DNA of 64,000 nucleotides from Aquimarina sp. ERC-38 (GTDB lineage: Bacteria; Bacteroidota; Bacteroidia; Flavobacteriales; Flavobacteriaceae): assembly GCF_026222555.1 (NCBI RefSeq), contig NZ_CP098511.1, positions 2,771,501 through 2,835,500 on the forward strand, given 5' to 3'. The notes beneath the pieces were generated by a model, which saw only the letters and a list, made by a program, of their open reading frames with translations, was not told the DNA's origin and searched no databases. The position numbers and the translations under genes are program-made. This document shows, one piece after another, positions 44,911 through 53,835 of this stretch (positions are counted from its first letter, which is position 1; each line of letters opens with the position of its first letter).

Positions 44911-45055
44911 AACAAAAAAAGAATTTGATGCCGTCAAATTCGCAAGAGAACAAAAAGACAGATTAAGTGCTAAATTGGTGAAAATGACAAAGGAAGAAAT
45001 CGTGGCTTATTTCAAAAAAGTTCGAATAGAGAGCCGAATAAAGCCCAATGCCTAA
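44900..45055 (+). CDS. Putative antitoxin of the PIN module (51 aa)
   Basis: 51 residues starting ATG 44900, overlapping the PIN gene's last 11 bases: MRTKTKKEFDAVKFAREQKD..., with a TKEEIVAYFKKV helix and basic C-terminus. The size, charge and toxin-first order with overlap fit a VapB-like partner, and short proteins of this KKEFDAVKF..MT.EE type accompany this PIN subtype. It ends directly in GCCTAA, which begins the hairpin described next. Not a confirmed antitoxin. Confidence 0.6.
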   Translation: MRTKTKKEFDAVKFAREQKDRLSAKLVKMTKEEIVAYFKKVRIESRIKPNA

Positions 45056-45106
45056 CATTGTATAAAATCAATAGGGCTATTAATTGCTGATACCTATGGT
45101 TTAGGC
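45050..45106 (+). other. attC-like inverted repeat after the antitoxin gene
   Basis: GCCTAAC (45050-45056) overlaps the stop codon and GTTTAGGC (45099-45106) lies 42 bases further, complementary apart from one extra T. The first fits the integron 1C box RYYYAAC. The rest of the gap 45056-45331 holds family 3 repeat sequence but no gene. Confidence 0.4.
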
Positions 45107-45194
45107 GTACTTGCAAAGTTGCTATTTTTTGTTTTAGTTTTTAAGAATGTAAACTGTAAAATCGTAAAAATAAAAAACTGCTTGTGCCTAACCG

Positions 45195-45275
45195 AACAGA
45201 TCGTGCATTTTTTCTCCACTAAGATATTTCATATCTTGTTCTACCACAACATGCCATAGTCGCTCATGCATTACT
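45195..45275 (+). repeat. Repeat family 3, third copy
   Basis: GTGCATTTTTTCTCCACTAAGATATTTCATATCTTG and CATGCCATAGTCGCTCATGC match, with some drift, the segments at 31247-31345, 44290-44380 and 46283-46365. Each copy contains an AAGATAT...ATATCTT inverted repeat and lies next to a small module gene. Confidence 0.7.
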
Positions 45276-45331
45276 TGCAAGCATTTTGGAACATAATTTG
45301 GGCTCAACATTAAAATTAGGTACATTTAGAT

Positions 45332-45535
45332 ATGCAAATAGAACGAACAAATAAAGAAATACTCATCCGATTATCCTCTGGAACTGACTTAATTGGACTT
45401 CAGCGAATTTTGGATTATCTAAAATTCCGTGAAATAGCATCCAAAAGTGAAGCATTGCAAGAACAAATCGATAAAATAGCAATTGAATCCAAAAAATCTT
45501 GGTGGAATAAAAATAAAGACCGTTTCATAAAGTGA
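45332..45535 (+). CDS. Putative antitoxin of the second PIN module (67 aa)
   Basis: 67 residues: MQIERTNKEILIRLSSGTDLIGLQRILDYLKF, then a basic C-terminal helix ending WWNKNKDRFIK. It overlaps the PIN gene by 4 bases (GTGA), the antitoxin-first order of most VapBC-type pairs. The N-terminal strand plus helices could form a DNA-binding antitoxin domain, but no named family is recognised. Confidence 0.7.
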   Translation: MQIERTNKEILIRLSSGTDLIGLQRILDYLKFREIASKSEALQEQIDKIAIESKKSWWNKNKDRFIK

Positions 45536-45972
45536 AGATTGTAGTTGATACGAACATAATTTTCAGCGGATTGCTTAGTCCCGATGGAACGATTAGCGAC
45601 CTTTTGCTAAATTCATATGATAAAATTAACTTTTACTCACCAACGTTTGTCCTCGACGAACTTGGATACCATCGTAAGAAACTTTTAAAGTTGACTGGAT
45701 TTTCAGAAAAAGAATTGGATTATCTTCAACTGACAATTTTCAAAAAGGTTGATTTAATTGATTTGGAATCTATAAGAGAATCCACATTTGAAAAGGCTTT
45801 TGAATTAACTAAAAATATAGACCAATTCGATATACCTTTTGTTGCTCTTGCGCTTGAATTAGAATCGCCTCTATGGACTGGCGACAAGAAATTAAAGAAT
45901 GAATTGTTGAAAAAAGGAATTGATTGGATTTTAACGACGGATGTAATAACCGAAATTAGAAATACGGAATAA
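45532..45972 (+). CDS. PIN-domain toxin-like RNase
   Basis: 146 residues, start GTG 45532 overlapping the upstream gene's TGA. PIN landmarks: IVVDTNIIFSGLLSPDGTISDLLL (first Asp), FVLDELGYHRKKLL (acidic residue), NIDQFDIPFVALALELESPLWTGDKKLKNELL (Asp pair), then a terminal helix. It is therefore a probable metal-dependent ribonuclease of a type II toxin-antitoxin module. All four acidic positions are kept, so unlike the first module this pair looks intact. The surrounding repeats suggest transfer as a unit. Confidence 0.85.
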   Translation: MKIVVDTNIIFSGLLSPDGTISDLLLNSYDKINFYSPTFVLDELGYHRKKLLKLTGFSEKELDYLQLTIFKKVDLIDLESIRESTFEKAFELTKNIDQFDIPFVALALELESPLWTGDKKLKNELLKKGIDWILTTDVITEIRNTE

Positions 45973-46398
45973 AAACACCTGATAATGCTGTATAAAAATA
46001 ATAATCAATATGAGTTTAAACCAAAAGTTCAAGCATACTTGCAAAGTCGCCTTTTTTGGTTCAGCTTTTAAGAATGTAAATTGTAAATTGTAAAAACAAA
46101 AAACTGCTTGTGCCTAACCGAACAGATTGTGCGCACTTTCTCTGCCCTTCTGTTCTTATACGAGACTGTTCAAGCCCATACTCCGCTAAGCTCCGTATAG
46201 GCTTGAATGCACGGTTAGCTACGCCACTAGTTCTTTTTTGCCACAGGCAGGAGCGTGGAACGAGCAAAAACTGATTATTATTTACTGAGCCGTAGGCAAG
46301 ATAATGCATTTCCCCCCATAAGATATTTTATATCTTGCTCCGCAGAAACGCGCCGTAGTTACCCGTGTATTACCAATAATTACTCGAAAAAATATCCA
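45973..46398. repeat. Spacer with repeat sequences, no gene
   Basis: 46010-46130 resembles 45110-45190 (CATACTTGCAAAGT, TTTTAAGAATGTAAA, AAAAACTGCTTGTGCCTAACCGAACAGAT), and 46283-46365 is a repeat family 3 copy (GATAATGCATTTCC, AAGATATTTTATATCTTGC). No coding sequence is supported. Confidence 0.6.
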
Positions 46399-46527
46399 AT
46401 TTTACACTCTGCCGAACTTTACGCTGAAAAAAATTACTTAAAATCTGAAAAAAACTACTATAAAGGGGTAGGGTAAATTAAATCTAATTCGTTATACATA
46501 TACATACAAACAAAAAATATAAAACTC

Positions 46528-47706
46528 ATGAAACAAATAAATAGTTTTTTACTAGTATTCCTATCCTTGTGCAATTTTGTTATGGCACAGAATTTAGAAA
46601 CAATTAAAGAAATAAATGATGATCTCGGACCAATGGCAATTAAGGACAATTACCTTTATCTTAGTGTTGAAGATACTACAAACCTTGGCATATCTAATAA
46701 CTCAAGAATTGTAAAAATAGATATAACAACTAATAACCCAAGTATTATAAATGTTGTGACGGCATCCGACTTTATTAATTCGCTTGCATTTCATGGAAAT
46801 GATCTTTACTTTACTATTAGTGGTGGTGCATATGGTGAAAATAGTAAAATTGTAAAAACAGATATTTCACTACCTACACCAAGATTAATAGATGTTTTTA
46901 CCGGAATAAACAGTCCTAGATCTCTTGTTTTTAAAGGTGATATCCTATTTGTACTAGAATCTGAAAGAATTACAAAAGCTAATGTAACAGATACAACACC
47001 AGTACTCACAGAATTTATATCACTTTCTTCTACAACTCCTAATAGATTAACAAATGTTACAGATATGGCACTGCATAATGATGACCTCTATATATCTTTA
47101 AATGATGGTACAGGATTTAAGGTTGTAAAGACAGATGTTACTGCTACAAACCCAGTAGTATCAGATGTTCTTACCGGAGTAAATTTTATAAATTCATTGG
47201 CGTTTAAGGGTGATGATTTATATATATCGTTCCCTATTGTAGATGACAAAATAGCTAAAATTAATGTAGTAACGACTACACTACCAACAACGATAGTAAC
47301 CGATGTTCTTACAAATAGATATAGTTCATTTCAACTTGAATTAGCGTTTAAGGATGATGATTTATATATTGGTGAAGCGACAAATCAAATCATTCTTGGA
47401 CCGCCATTACAAATTATTCGTTCAGATAAAATTCTAAAATTAGACGTAGATGAAACACTATCTATTACTGATTTCAATACTACAGAGGAATTAAAGTTAT
47501 TTCCTAATCCTGCAAATGAATTTATTAAAATATCTGATTTAAAATCAAATAGAACGCTTGATTATACGATCTATAATTCAATAGGTGCGCTAGTCAAAAG
47601 AGGAAAGTTATCGAAGGATGCCACAATTAATGTTGAGAGTTTGTATTCAGGGTTATATTATTTAAGTATAGAAAATAATAAGACATTTAAATTTGTTAAG
47701 AGCTAA
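46528..47706 (+). CDS. Secreted beta-propeller-like protein with T9SS sorting domain, copy 1
   Basis: 392 residues. Signal peptide (FLLVFLSLCNFVMAQ), then about six repeats of ~45 residues with a shared pattern (NSLAFHGNDLYFTI, RSLVFKGDILFVL, DMALHNDDLYISL, NSLAFKGDDLYISF, LELAFKDDDLYIG), each followed by a strand such as KIVKIDITT or KVVKTDVTA, as in a beta-propeller. The last ~75 residues are a T9SS type A sorting domain (LFPNPANEFIKISDL ... YSGLYYLSI ... KFVKS). It is exported across the outer membrane. Ligand or function unknown; the most diverged of the three copies. Confidence 0.88.
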   Translation: MKQINSFLLVFLSLCNFVMAQNLETIKEINDDLGPMAIKDNYLYLSVEDTTNLGISNNSRIVKIDITTNNPSIINVVTASDFINSLAFHGNDLYFTISGGAYGENSKIVKTDISLPTPRLIDVFTGINSPRSLVFKGDILFVLESERITKANVTDTTPVLTEFISLSSTTPNRLTNVTDMALHNDDLYISLNDGTGFKVVKTDVTATNPVVSDVLTGVNFINSLAFKGDDLYISFPIVDDKIAKINVVTTTLPTTIVTDVLTNRYSSFQLELAFKDDDLYIGEATNQIILGPPLQIIRSDKILKLDVDETLSITDFNTTEELKLFPNPANEFIKISDLKSNRTLDYTIYNSIGALVKRGKLSKDATINVESLYSGLYYLSIENNKTFKFVKS

Positions 47707-48101
47707 ATACACATCTTGGCATTTTTAACTGAAAATGAGGTAGTAAATTTTTACTTGAGAAGAATGGCCTACAAGTGGTGTATCTAACATAGCTGGTCAG
47801 TGTAAAACCAAAAGTTTTGTGTTTACTTGCAAAGAAAAAACAACCAAATTTTGAAATTTGGCTTTTAAAATAGAAAAGTCAAAAGCATAACATAAAATTC
47901 GGCTCTTTGTTAATCCGGAAAAAGTAAGAGTCTTTTTACACATTACGTTTCAAGTTATACAAGTCCGTTCAAGCTAATTTACACTCTGCCGAACTTTACA
48001 CTGAAAAAAATTACTTAAAATCTGAAAAAAACTACTATAAAGGGGTAGGGTAAATTAAATCTAATCCGTTATATATATACAAACAAATACATATATAACT
48101 C

Positions 48102-49280
48102 ATGAAACAAATCAATGCTTTTTTACTAGTATTTTTATCCTTGTGCAATTTTGTTATGGCACAGAATTTAGAAACAATTAAAGAAATAGATGATAGATTC
48201 GGACCAATCGCAATTAAGGACGATTACCTTTATCTTAGTGTCGAAGATACTACAAACCTTGGCATATCTAATAACTCAAAAATTGTAAAAATAGATATAA
48301 CAACTAATAACCCAAGTATTATAGATGTTGTTACAGCATCCGATTTTATTAACTCGCTTGCATTTCATGGTAATGACCTTTACTTCACTATTAGTGATGG
48401 TCGATTCGGTGTAAATAGTAAAATTGTAAAAATAGATGTTTCACTACCTACACCAACATTAATAGACGTTTTTACAGGAGTAAACAGTCCTAGATCTCTT
48501 GTTTTTAAAGGTGATGTCCTATATGTTCTGGAATTTGAAAGAATTACAAAAGCTAATGTAACAGATACAACACCTGTACTTACAGAATTTATATCACTTT
48601 CTTCTACAATTCCTAATAGATCAACAAATGTTGAGGATATGGCATTGCATAATGATGAACTCTATATATCTTTAAATGATGGTACAGGATTTAAAGTGGT
48701 AAAAACAAATATTACTGCTACAAACCCGATAGTATCAGATGTTCTTACTGGAGTAAACTTGATAAATTCATTGGCATTTAATGGTGATGATTTATATATA
48801 TCGTTCCCTGTTGTAGATAATAAAATCGCTAAAATTAATGTAGTAACGACTACACTACCAACAACGATAGTAACCGATGTTCTTACAGATAGACATAGTT
48901 CATTTCAACTTGAGTTAGCGTTTAAGGATGATAATTTATATATCGGTGAATTGACAAGTCAACTTATTTTCGGACCACCATTGCGATTTATTAATTCAAA
49001 TAAAATTCTAAAATTCGATGTAGGTGAAACACTAGCTATTAATGATCTTAATACTACAAAGGAATTAAAGTTATTTCCTAACCCTGCAAATGAATTTATC
49101 AAAATATCTGATTTAAAATTTAATAAAACGCTTGATTATACGATCTATAATTCATTAGGTGTGCTAGTCAAAAGAGGAAAGTTGTCGAATGATGCCACAA
49201 TTAATGTTGATAGTTTGTATTCAGGGTTATACTATTTAAGTATAGAAAATAATAAGACATTTAAATTTGTTAAGAGCTAA
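48102..49280 (+). CDS. Secreted beta-propeller-like protein with T9SS sorting domain, copy 2
   Basis: 392 residues, same architecture as copy 1. Differences from copy 1 are scattered through the repeats (for example DGRFGVNSKIVKIDVS for GGAYGENSKIVKTDIS, VVDNKIAKI for IVDDKIAKI, LTSQLIFGPPLRF for ATNQIILGPPLQI) and cluster on loop positions, whereas signal and sorting domains are nearly constant. Practically the same gene as copy 3, so one of the two arose very recently. Each copy has its own leader, so independent transcription is possible. Confidence 0.88.
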   Translation: MKQINAFLLVFLSLCNFVMAQNLETIKEIDDRFGPIAIKDDYLYLSVEDTTNLGISNNSKIVKIDITTNNPSIIDVVTASDFINSLAFHGNDLYFTISDGRFGVNSKIVKIDVSLPTPTLIDVFTGVNSPRSLVFKGDVLYVLEFERITKANVTDTTPVLTEFISLSSTIPNRSTNVEDMALHNDELYISLNDGTGFKVVKTNITATNPIVSDVLTGVNLINSLAFNGDDLYISFPVVDNKIAKINVVTTTLPTTIVTDVLTDRHSSFQLELAFKDDNLYIGELTSQLIFGPPLRFINSNKILKFDVGETLAINDLNTTKELKLFPNPANEFIKISDLKFNKTLDYTIYNSLGVLVKRGKLSNDATINVDSLYSGLYYLSIENNKTFKFVKS

Positions 49281-49675
49281 ATACACATCTTGGCATTTTT
49301 AACTGAAAATGAGGTAGTAAATTTTTACTTGAGAAGAATGGCCTACAAGTGGTGTATCTAACATAGCTGGTCAGTGTAAAACCAAAAGTTTTGTGTTTAC
49401 TTGCAAAGAAAAAACAACCAAATTTTGAAATTTGGCTTTTAAAATAGAAAAGTCAAAAGCATAACATAAAATTCGGCTCTTTGTTAATCCGGAAAAAGTA
49501 AGAGTCTTTTTACACATTACGTTTCAAGTTATACAAGTCCGTTCAAGCTAATTTACACTCTGCCGAACTTTACACTGAAAAAAATTACTTAAAATCTGAA
49601 AAAAACTACTATAAAGGGGTAGGGTAAATTAAATCTAATCCGTTATATATATACAAACAAATACATATATAACTC

Positions 49676-50854
49676 ATGAAACAAATCAATGCTTTTTTAC
49701 TAGTATTTTTATCCTTGTGCAATTTTGTTATGGCACAGAATTTAGAAACAATTAAAGAAATAGATGATAGATTCGGACCAATCGCAATTAAGGACGATTA
49801 CCTTTATCTTAGTGTCGAAGATACTACAAACCTTGGCATATCTAATAACTCAAAAATTGTAAAAATAGATATAACAACTAATAACCCAAGTATTATAGAT
49901 GTTGTTACAGCATCCGATTTTATTAACTCGCTTGCATTTCATGGTAATGACCTTTACTTCACTATTAGTGATGGTCGATTCGGTGTAAATAGTAAAATTG
50001 TAAAAATAGATGTTTCACTACCTACACCAACATTAATAGACGTTTTTACAGGAGTAAACAGTCCTAGATCTCTTGTTTTTAAAGGTGATGTCCTATATGT
50101 TCTGGAATTTGAAAGAATTACAAAAGCTAATGTAACAGATACAACACCTGTACTTACAGAATTTATATCACTTTCTTCTACAATTCCTAATAGATCAACA
50201 AATGTTGAGGATATGGCATTGCATAATGATGAACTCTATATATCTTTAAATGATGGTACAGGATTTAAAGTGGTAAAAACAAATATTACTGCTACAAACC
50301 CGATAGTATCAGATGTTCTTACTGGAGTAAACTTGATAAATTCATTGGCATTTAATGGTGATGATTTATATATATCGTTCCCTGTTGTAGATAATAAAAT
50401 CGCTAAAATTAATGTAGTAACGACTACACTACCAACAACGATAGTAACCGATGTTCTTACAGATAGACATAGTTCATTTCAACTTGAGTTAGCGTTTAAG
50501 GATGATAATTTATATATCGGTGAATTGACAAGTCAACTTATTTTCGGACCACCATTGCGATTTATTAATTCAAATAAAATTCTAAAATTCGATGTAGGTG
50601 AAACACTAGCTATTAATGATCTTAATACTACAAAGGAATTAAAGTTATTTCCTAACCCTGCAAATGAATTTATCAAAATATCTGATTTAAAATTTAATAA
50701 AACGCTTGATTATACGATCTATAATTCATTAGGTGTGCTAGTCAAAAGAGGAAAGTTGTCGAATGATGCCACAATTAATGTTGATAGTTTGTATTCAGGG
50801 TTATACTATTTAAGTATAGAAAATAATAAGACATTTAAATTTATCAAGAGCTAA
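49676..50854 (+). CDS. Secreted beta-propeller-like protein with T9SS sorting domain, copy 3
   Basis: 392 residues, identical to copy 2 except for the end of the sorting domain (FIKS instead of FVKS). Its 3' flank follows the unit for about 100 bases with a few substitutions (AAATGGGGTAG, ACTTAAGAAGAACGACC) and then changes to transposase-remnant sequence. The mismatches at this outer edge and none inside suggest homogenisation of the inner copies or a duplication older than the edge mutations. Confidence 0.88.
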   Translation: MKQINAFLLVFLSLCNFVMAQNLETIKEIDDRFGPIAIKDDYLYLSVEDTTNLGISNNSKIVKIDITTNNPSIIDVVTASDFINSLAFHGNDLYFTISDGRFGVNSKIVKIDVSLPTPTLIDVFTGVNSPRSLVFKGDVLYVLEFERITKANVTDTTPVLTEFISLSSTIPNRSTNVEDMALHNDELYISLNDGTGFKVVKTNITATNPIVSDVLTGVNLINSLAFNGDDLYISFPVVDNKIAKINVVTTTLPTTIVTDVLTDRHSSFQLELAFKDDNLYIGELTSQLIFGPPLRFINSNKILKFDVGETLAINDLNTTKELKLFPNPANEFIKISDLKFNKTLDYTIYNSLGVLVKRGKLSNDATINVDSLYSGLYYLSIENNKTFKFIKS

Positions 50855-50980
50855 ATACACATCTTGGCATTTTTAACTGAAAATGGGGTAGTAAATTTTT
50901 ACTTAAGAAGAACGACCTACAAGTGGTGTATCTAACATAGCTGGTCAGTGTAAAACTGGACTACCTCAAAATCCCTTATT

Positions 50981-51126
50981 ATTATTGCTATCAAAAGCTT
51001 AAGCGGAAACCCATACGATAGTACAATAACTGCCCCTTTTGCTAGATCAAATTAAAGACAATGGTTCGCAAACCCCTAAAGAAGTTATCTATGACCGGGT
51101 AGGAAAAGAGGAGCCAAATAGGGGGT
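50981..51126 (+). pseudogene. IS5-type transposase remnant
   Basis: One frame reads AIKSLSGNPYDSTITAP and, after a shift near 51033, LLDQIKDNGSQTPKEVIYDR. This matches the GNPHDSKTI.PLL.Q......P.EVVYDRGG stretch of IS5-group transposases. Only ~50 residues survive. It lies between the end of the tandem triplication and a degenerate tRNA fragment. The rest of the gap 50855-51287 holds no gene. Confidence 0.6.
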
Positions 51127-51178
51127 ACAAAGGTAGCTACATTAAGGAACGACTAATTAGTTATGTTTATTTAAACCT

Positions 51179-51263
51179 ATTCATATTCGCAACGGGTGGA
51201 CGAGGGGATCTTGCCACCCTCATGCTAAAACAATCTTTTCAAAGTTATCTGAAGAGATTTTTT
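51179..51263 (+). repeat. Degenerate tRNA-Met 3' fragment with terminator
   Basis: ATTCATATTCGC, AACGGGTGGACG and GGGGATCTTGCCACCCTCATGCTA align with the fragments at 30558 and 30911, and are followed by a terminator stem AATCTTTTC / GAAGAGATT (51232-51263), just as the better-preserved copies are. It may mark an older outer edge of the accessory region. Confidence 0.6.
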
Positions 51264-51287
51264 AATTCTGTAAATAGCCATTTTAAT

Positions 51288-52199
51288 CTAAATTTTAGTC
51301 ATCTTCACATAATATAAATAATGGTCGGAAATGTCTCGACTTTTTATAGGAGCTAGTTTTCCGGATTGTATGGTAAAATTGGTTTTATCTGTAAAAATAT
51401 AATCTAATACCGATCCCCGGATAAAAGTGCCGGAATTCAATATAGCTACTCTTTCCGTTTCACTAATTTGCTCAAGGCTATTCGTAAAGTTTTGGTTCAA
51501 TGTTGATAGCAGATTAAAGTCTGATTGATAAGGTATATTTAAGTCACCAGTAAAAATATAAGGTTGCTTTTCTTGTTTTACTAAGTTTTTTATTTTTCTT
51601 ATTTGATTGTTTTTTTCATCATCGGTACTTCCTGCTGCAAAATGTGAATTTAAAACTATAATTTCTGTTTCTTCGTTTAGCTTTATTGTTGCCTTTAGGG
51701 AATGATTTTGATTGTAATAATCAAGATAACGAATGGTAGGATTTTCCAGGTGTACTATTTTATACTTTGATAAAATTGCATTTCCCCAAAATCCGTTGAG
51801 AAAAAGAGTACCAAAGTTTTGTATTGCTCTATCTGTTCCATAGGCGAAATTCATATTAGTTTTACTTGCTAGATATGCTGCCTGATTTTGGATTAAAGTG
51901 GAATCATAATCAAGACCTACTTCCTGCAAAGAAACAATATCCAAATCCAGGGAATTTATTAAATTAGCTATTCTGTTTAGTTGTTGGTAACCTCCGCCAA
52001 TTTCTCCTGAAAACGGATCACATGTTTGGCAATAGCCAAATTTAATATTAAAAGTACCAACTAATAATTGACCGGAAAATTCGTCTTGTACAGTTCTTGT
52101 ATTGTTATAGAAAGATATATCTTCTTGATCTTTTTCAAAAATGGAAAAATCTTCACAAGAGAATAAGGTGAAAAACAAAAGAAGTACAAATATCTTCAT
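51288..52199 (-). CDS. Endonuclease/exonuclease/phosphatase (EEP) family lipoprotein
   Basis: 303 residues. Lipoprotein signal with lipobox FTLFSC at residues 10-15, then an EEP fold: LVGTFNIKFGYCQTC, DIVSLQEVGLDYD (metal Glu), NSHFAAGSTDDEKNNQIRKI (catalytic His), FTGDLNIPY (Asp/Asn pair) and the final SDHYLYYV (Asp-His). All catalytic residues are present. Members hydrolyse DNA, RNA, sphingomyelin or inositol phosphates; an outer-membrane anchored nuclease for phosphate scavenging is plausible. Its start overlaps the stop of the beta-barrel gene by 4 bases, so the two are co-transcribed and coupled. Confidence 0.88.
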   Translation of the reverse strand: MKIFVLLLFFTLFSCEDFSIFEKDQEDISFYNNTRTVQDEFSGQLLVGTFNIKFGYCQTCDPFSGEIGGGYQQLNRIANLINSLDLDIVSLQEVGLDYDSTLIQNQAAYLASKTNMNFAYGTDRAIQNFGTLFLNGFWGNAILSKYKIVHLENPTIRYLDYYNQNHSLKATIKLNEETEIIVLNSHFAAGSTDDEKNNQIRKIKNLVKQEKQPYIFTGDLNIPYQSDFNLLSTLNQNFTNSLEQISETERVAILNSGTFIRGSVLDYIFTDKTNFTIQSGKLAPIKSRDISDHYLYYVKMTKI

Positions 52200-52714
52200 A
52201 ACTTATAATTTATTCCTAATGAAAGTAATCCGGCAAATCCCCATTTATTTTTAGGAGAATTTGTATTAAAATTAAAATCTCGTCTTTCCAATAGTGCACC
52301 TAAACCTATAGTACTCTTAATCAAAAGATGTTTTACAATTTGATATTCAAACCCATAGCCGAATGTAATTTGAAAAGTACCCGTTTGAGTTCTGGCATTT
52401 TCTACAGATACGGAATTTTTAAAATAGGTGAAGCTACTTATAAAATGAAAATTGAATTCCTCTTCTCGTTGTTCGTCTGGAAAAAGTAGAATATCTCCTT
52501 TCACTCCAAAGGTACTCTTATTATTTACAAAGCTGGAACCTGCTAACAACCCTACCTGGACGTTAAGTTTACTAAAATTTCTTCCAACTATGGGATTTGC
52601 AAACACACCTTTGGTAGTAGAAATACCTTCAATTCCTATGTAGTAGTTACTTTTCTCTTGAGCAGTAATTGTCAATAAAGTAAATAGTATAAATAGCAAA
52701 AAAAGGTTTTTCAT
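52196..52714 (-). CDS. Small outer-membrane beta-barrel protein
   Basis: 172 residues: signal peptide (FLLFILFTLLTITAQ), then alternating amphipathic strands (YYIGIEGI, LNVQVGLLAGSSF, TFGVKGDILLF, NFHFISSFTYF, TFQITFGYGFEYQI, LLIKSTIGLGALLE) ending in GLLSLGINYKL. The pattern fits an 8-stranded barrel. It precedes and overlaps the EEP lipoprotein gene (ATGA), so the two probably act in the same surface process. Function unknown. Confidence 0.8.
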   Translation of the reverse strand: MKNLFLLFILFTLLTITAQEKSNYYIGIEGISTTKGVFANPIVGRNFSKLNVQVGLLAGSSFVNNKSTFGVKGDILLFPDEQREEEFNFHFISSFTYFKNSVSVENARTQTGTFQITFGYGFEYQIVKHLLIKSTIGLGALLERRDFNFNTNSPKNKWGFAGLLSLGINYKL

Positions 52715-52880
52715 AGTAGCATATATATTATCGACTAGTCAAGGTTGACAAATTTAATTGAGAAAAGGTATTACAGTCTTTTCTAGTTAGGTCTTTATTA
52801 ATTTCTCCATAAATTTGATATAATCAAACCTATTTTAATTGCTTATACATTTATTACTAAGTTCTTTATTTTTTTATTTC

Positions 52881-53118
52881 ATTAGCGTCCGGTCAAAATA
52901 AATAAAAGTTTATAAAGAATGGTAAAATAACGTGATGCCAAACTTTAAAGAGTTTGGAGGTTGCTTTGTCATTTTTTTAAAGTAATTCATTCTTTAACGT
53001 AAATATCTATTACAATATTGATTTTCAATACTATAATGATTAGTCTTGATACTTGTTTCTAGAAGCGATAGCGACCTGCCCGTCTGCAGGCGGGTCTTGA
53101 ATCTTTACCGAAACTAAT
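52881..53118 (+). repeat. MITE-like repeat family 1, copy F
   Basis: Nearly complete: ATTAGCGTCCGGTCAAAAT at the left, AGAAGCGATAGCGACC plus the hairpin, ending TTTACCGAAACTAAT. It fills half of the gap 52715-53177; nothing else is seen there. Confidence 0.85.
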
Positions 53119-53177
53119 AATTTTATCCCTATTGTCAAACGTACTGCTTTCCGGAACAACATTTAATATTAGATATC

Positions 53178-53714
53178 TTACTTTCTTTTCAGTTCATAAA
53201 GAACACAACTTTCCAGGGTTTTATAATCTTTTAATAAAGGATGTTTAAAGGTTTGTACCTTCTTCATTCCAAGTTTTTCTATGACACGTTTGGATTTATG
53301 ATTTATTTCAGGACAAATTGAGTTTATGGATTTTAATCCTATGGTTTTAAAAGCGAAATCAAGGCATTTTCTGGCTCCTTCAGTTGCATATCCTTTTCCC
53401 CATTCTTTTGGTGCTAACCTCCAACCAATATCTACACAAGGGGTAAAGTCAGCTTTAAAATTTTGTTCTGAAATTCCGATAAAACCAATAAATTCGCTGT
53501 TCTCCAGCTTATCAACCGCAAAATAACAAAATCCGCTTTTTACATATTGTTTTTTCATTCTATCAATAAATCCTTCCGTTTGCTCTTTGCTTAGAGTACC
53601 TGGAAAAAATTCCATAACTTGAGGATCAGAATTAATTTCAGACATTCTGAGTTTATCTTTGTTAGTCCAATTTCTAAAACCTAATCTTTTGGATTTAAAA
53701 AGGTACTTTTCCAT
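53178..53714 (-). CDS. GNAT acetyltransferase
   Basis: 178 residues, RimJ/RimL-like GNAT: KSKRLGFRNWTNKDKLRMSEINSDPQVMEFF, FCYFAVDKLENSEFIGFIGI, VDIGWRLAPKEWGKGYATEGARKCLDFAF (acetyl-CoA pyrophosphate loop, with the Q/R-x-x-G-x-A form as KEWGKGYA), and NHKSKRVIEKLGMKK. Substrate not evident; the family acetylates ribosomal proteins, antibiotics or small amines. Single gene between two unrelated neighbours. Confidence 0.9.
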   Translation of the reverse strand: MEKYLFKSKRLGFRNWTNKDKLRMSEINSDPQVMEFFPGTLSKEQTEGFIDRMKKQYVKSGFCYFAVDKLENSEFIGFIGISEQNFKADFTPCVDIGWRLAPKEWGKGYATEGARKCLDFAFKTIGLKSINSICPEINHKSKRVIEKLGMKKVQTFKHPLLKDYKTLESCVLYELKRK

Positions 53715-53835
53715 TTCAGTTTAGCTACTTGTTTTTTATAGAGGTTGATGGCTACAAAGTGTTTAAATGGTGCAAAATATGTAATTTTGACGAAGAATAT
53801 ATGCAATTCTATTGTCGATACTAGAGATAAAGCTT

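Larger units (their letters stand above)
46399..50957 (+). repeat. Tandem triplication, 1,574-bp period
   Basis: Three units, each with a ~130-bp leader and one 392-residue gene; the first two are also followed by a ~270-bp tail. Start codons lie at 46528, 48102 and 49676, exactly 1,574 apart. Units 2 and 3 are almost identical (one amino-acid difference), unit 1 differs by roughly 10%. The two full spacers (47707-48101 and 49281-49675) look identical. The last unit's tail breaks off at about 50957 next to a transposase remnant. Confidence 0.95.

Noticed and set aside
44444..45106. A genuine integron
   Set aside because: No IntI-type integrase with its specific extra patch is present and only some boundary boxes fit RYYYAAC/GTTRRRY, so I call the sites attC-like only.
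46061..46309. Minus-strand open frame of 82 codons in the spacer before the propeller genes
   Set aside because: It overlaps repeat-family sequence, starts in spacer common to other modules and resembles no protein; it is a chance frame in repeated DNA.
46399..50957. CRISPR array or other short-spacer repeat
   Set aside because: The repeats are full gene units with a 1,574-bp period; no short direct repeats with regular unique spacers occur anywhere in the window.
51039..51317. 92-codon plus-strand frame
   Set aside because: Its first part is a transposase remnant and its second part translates a degenerate tRNA fragment and terminator.
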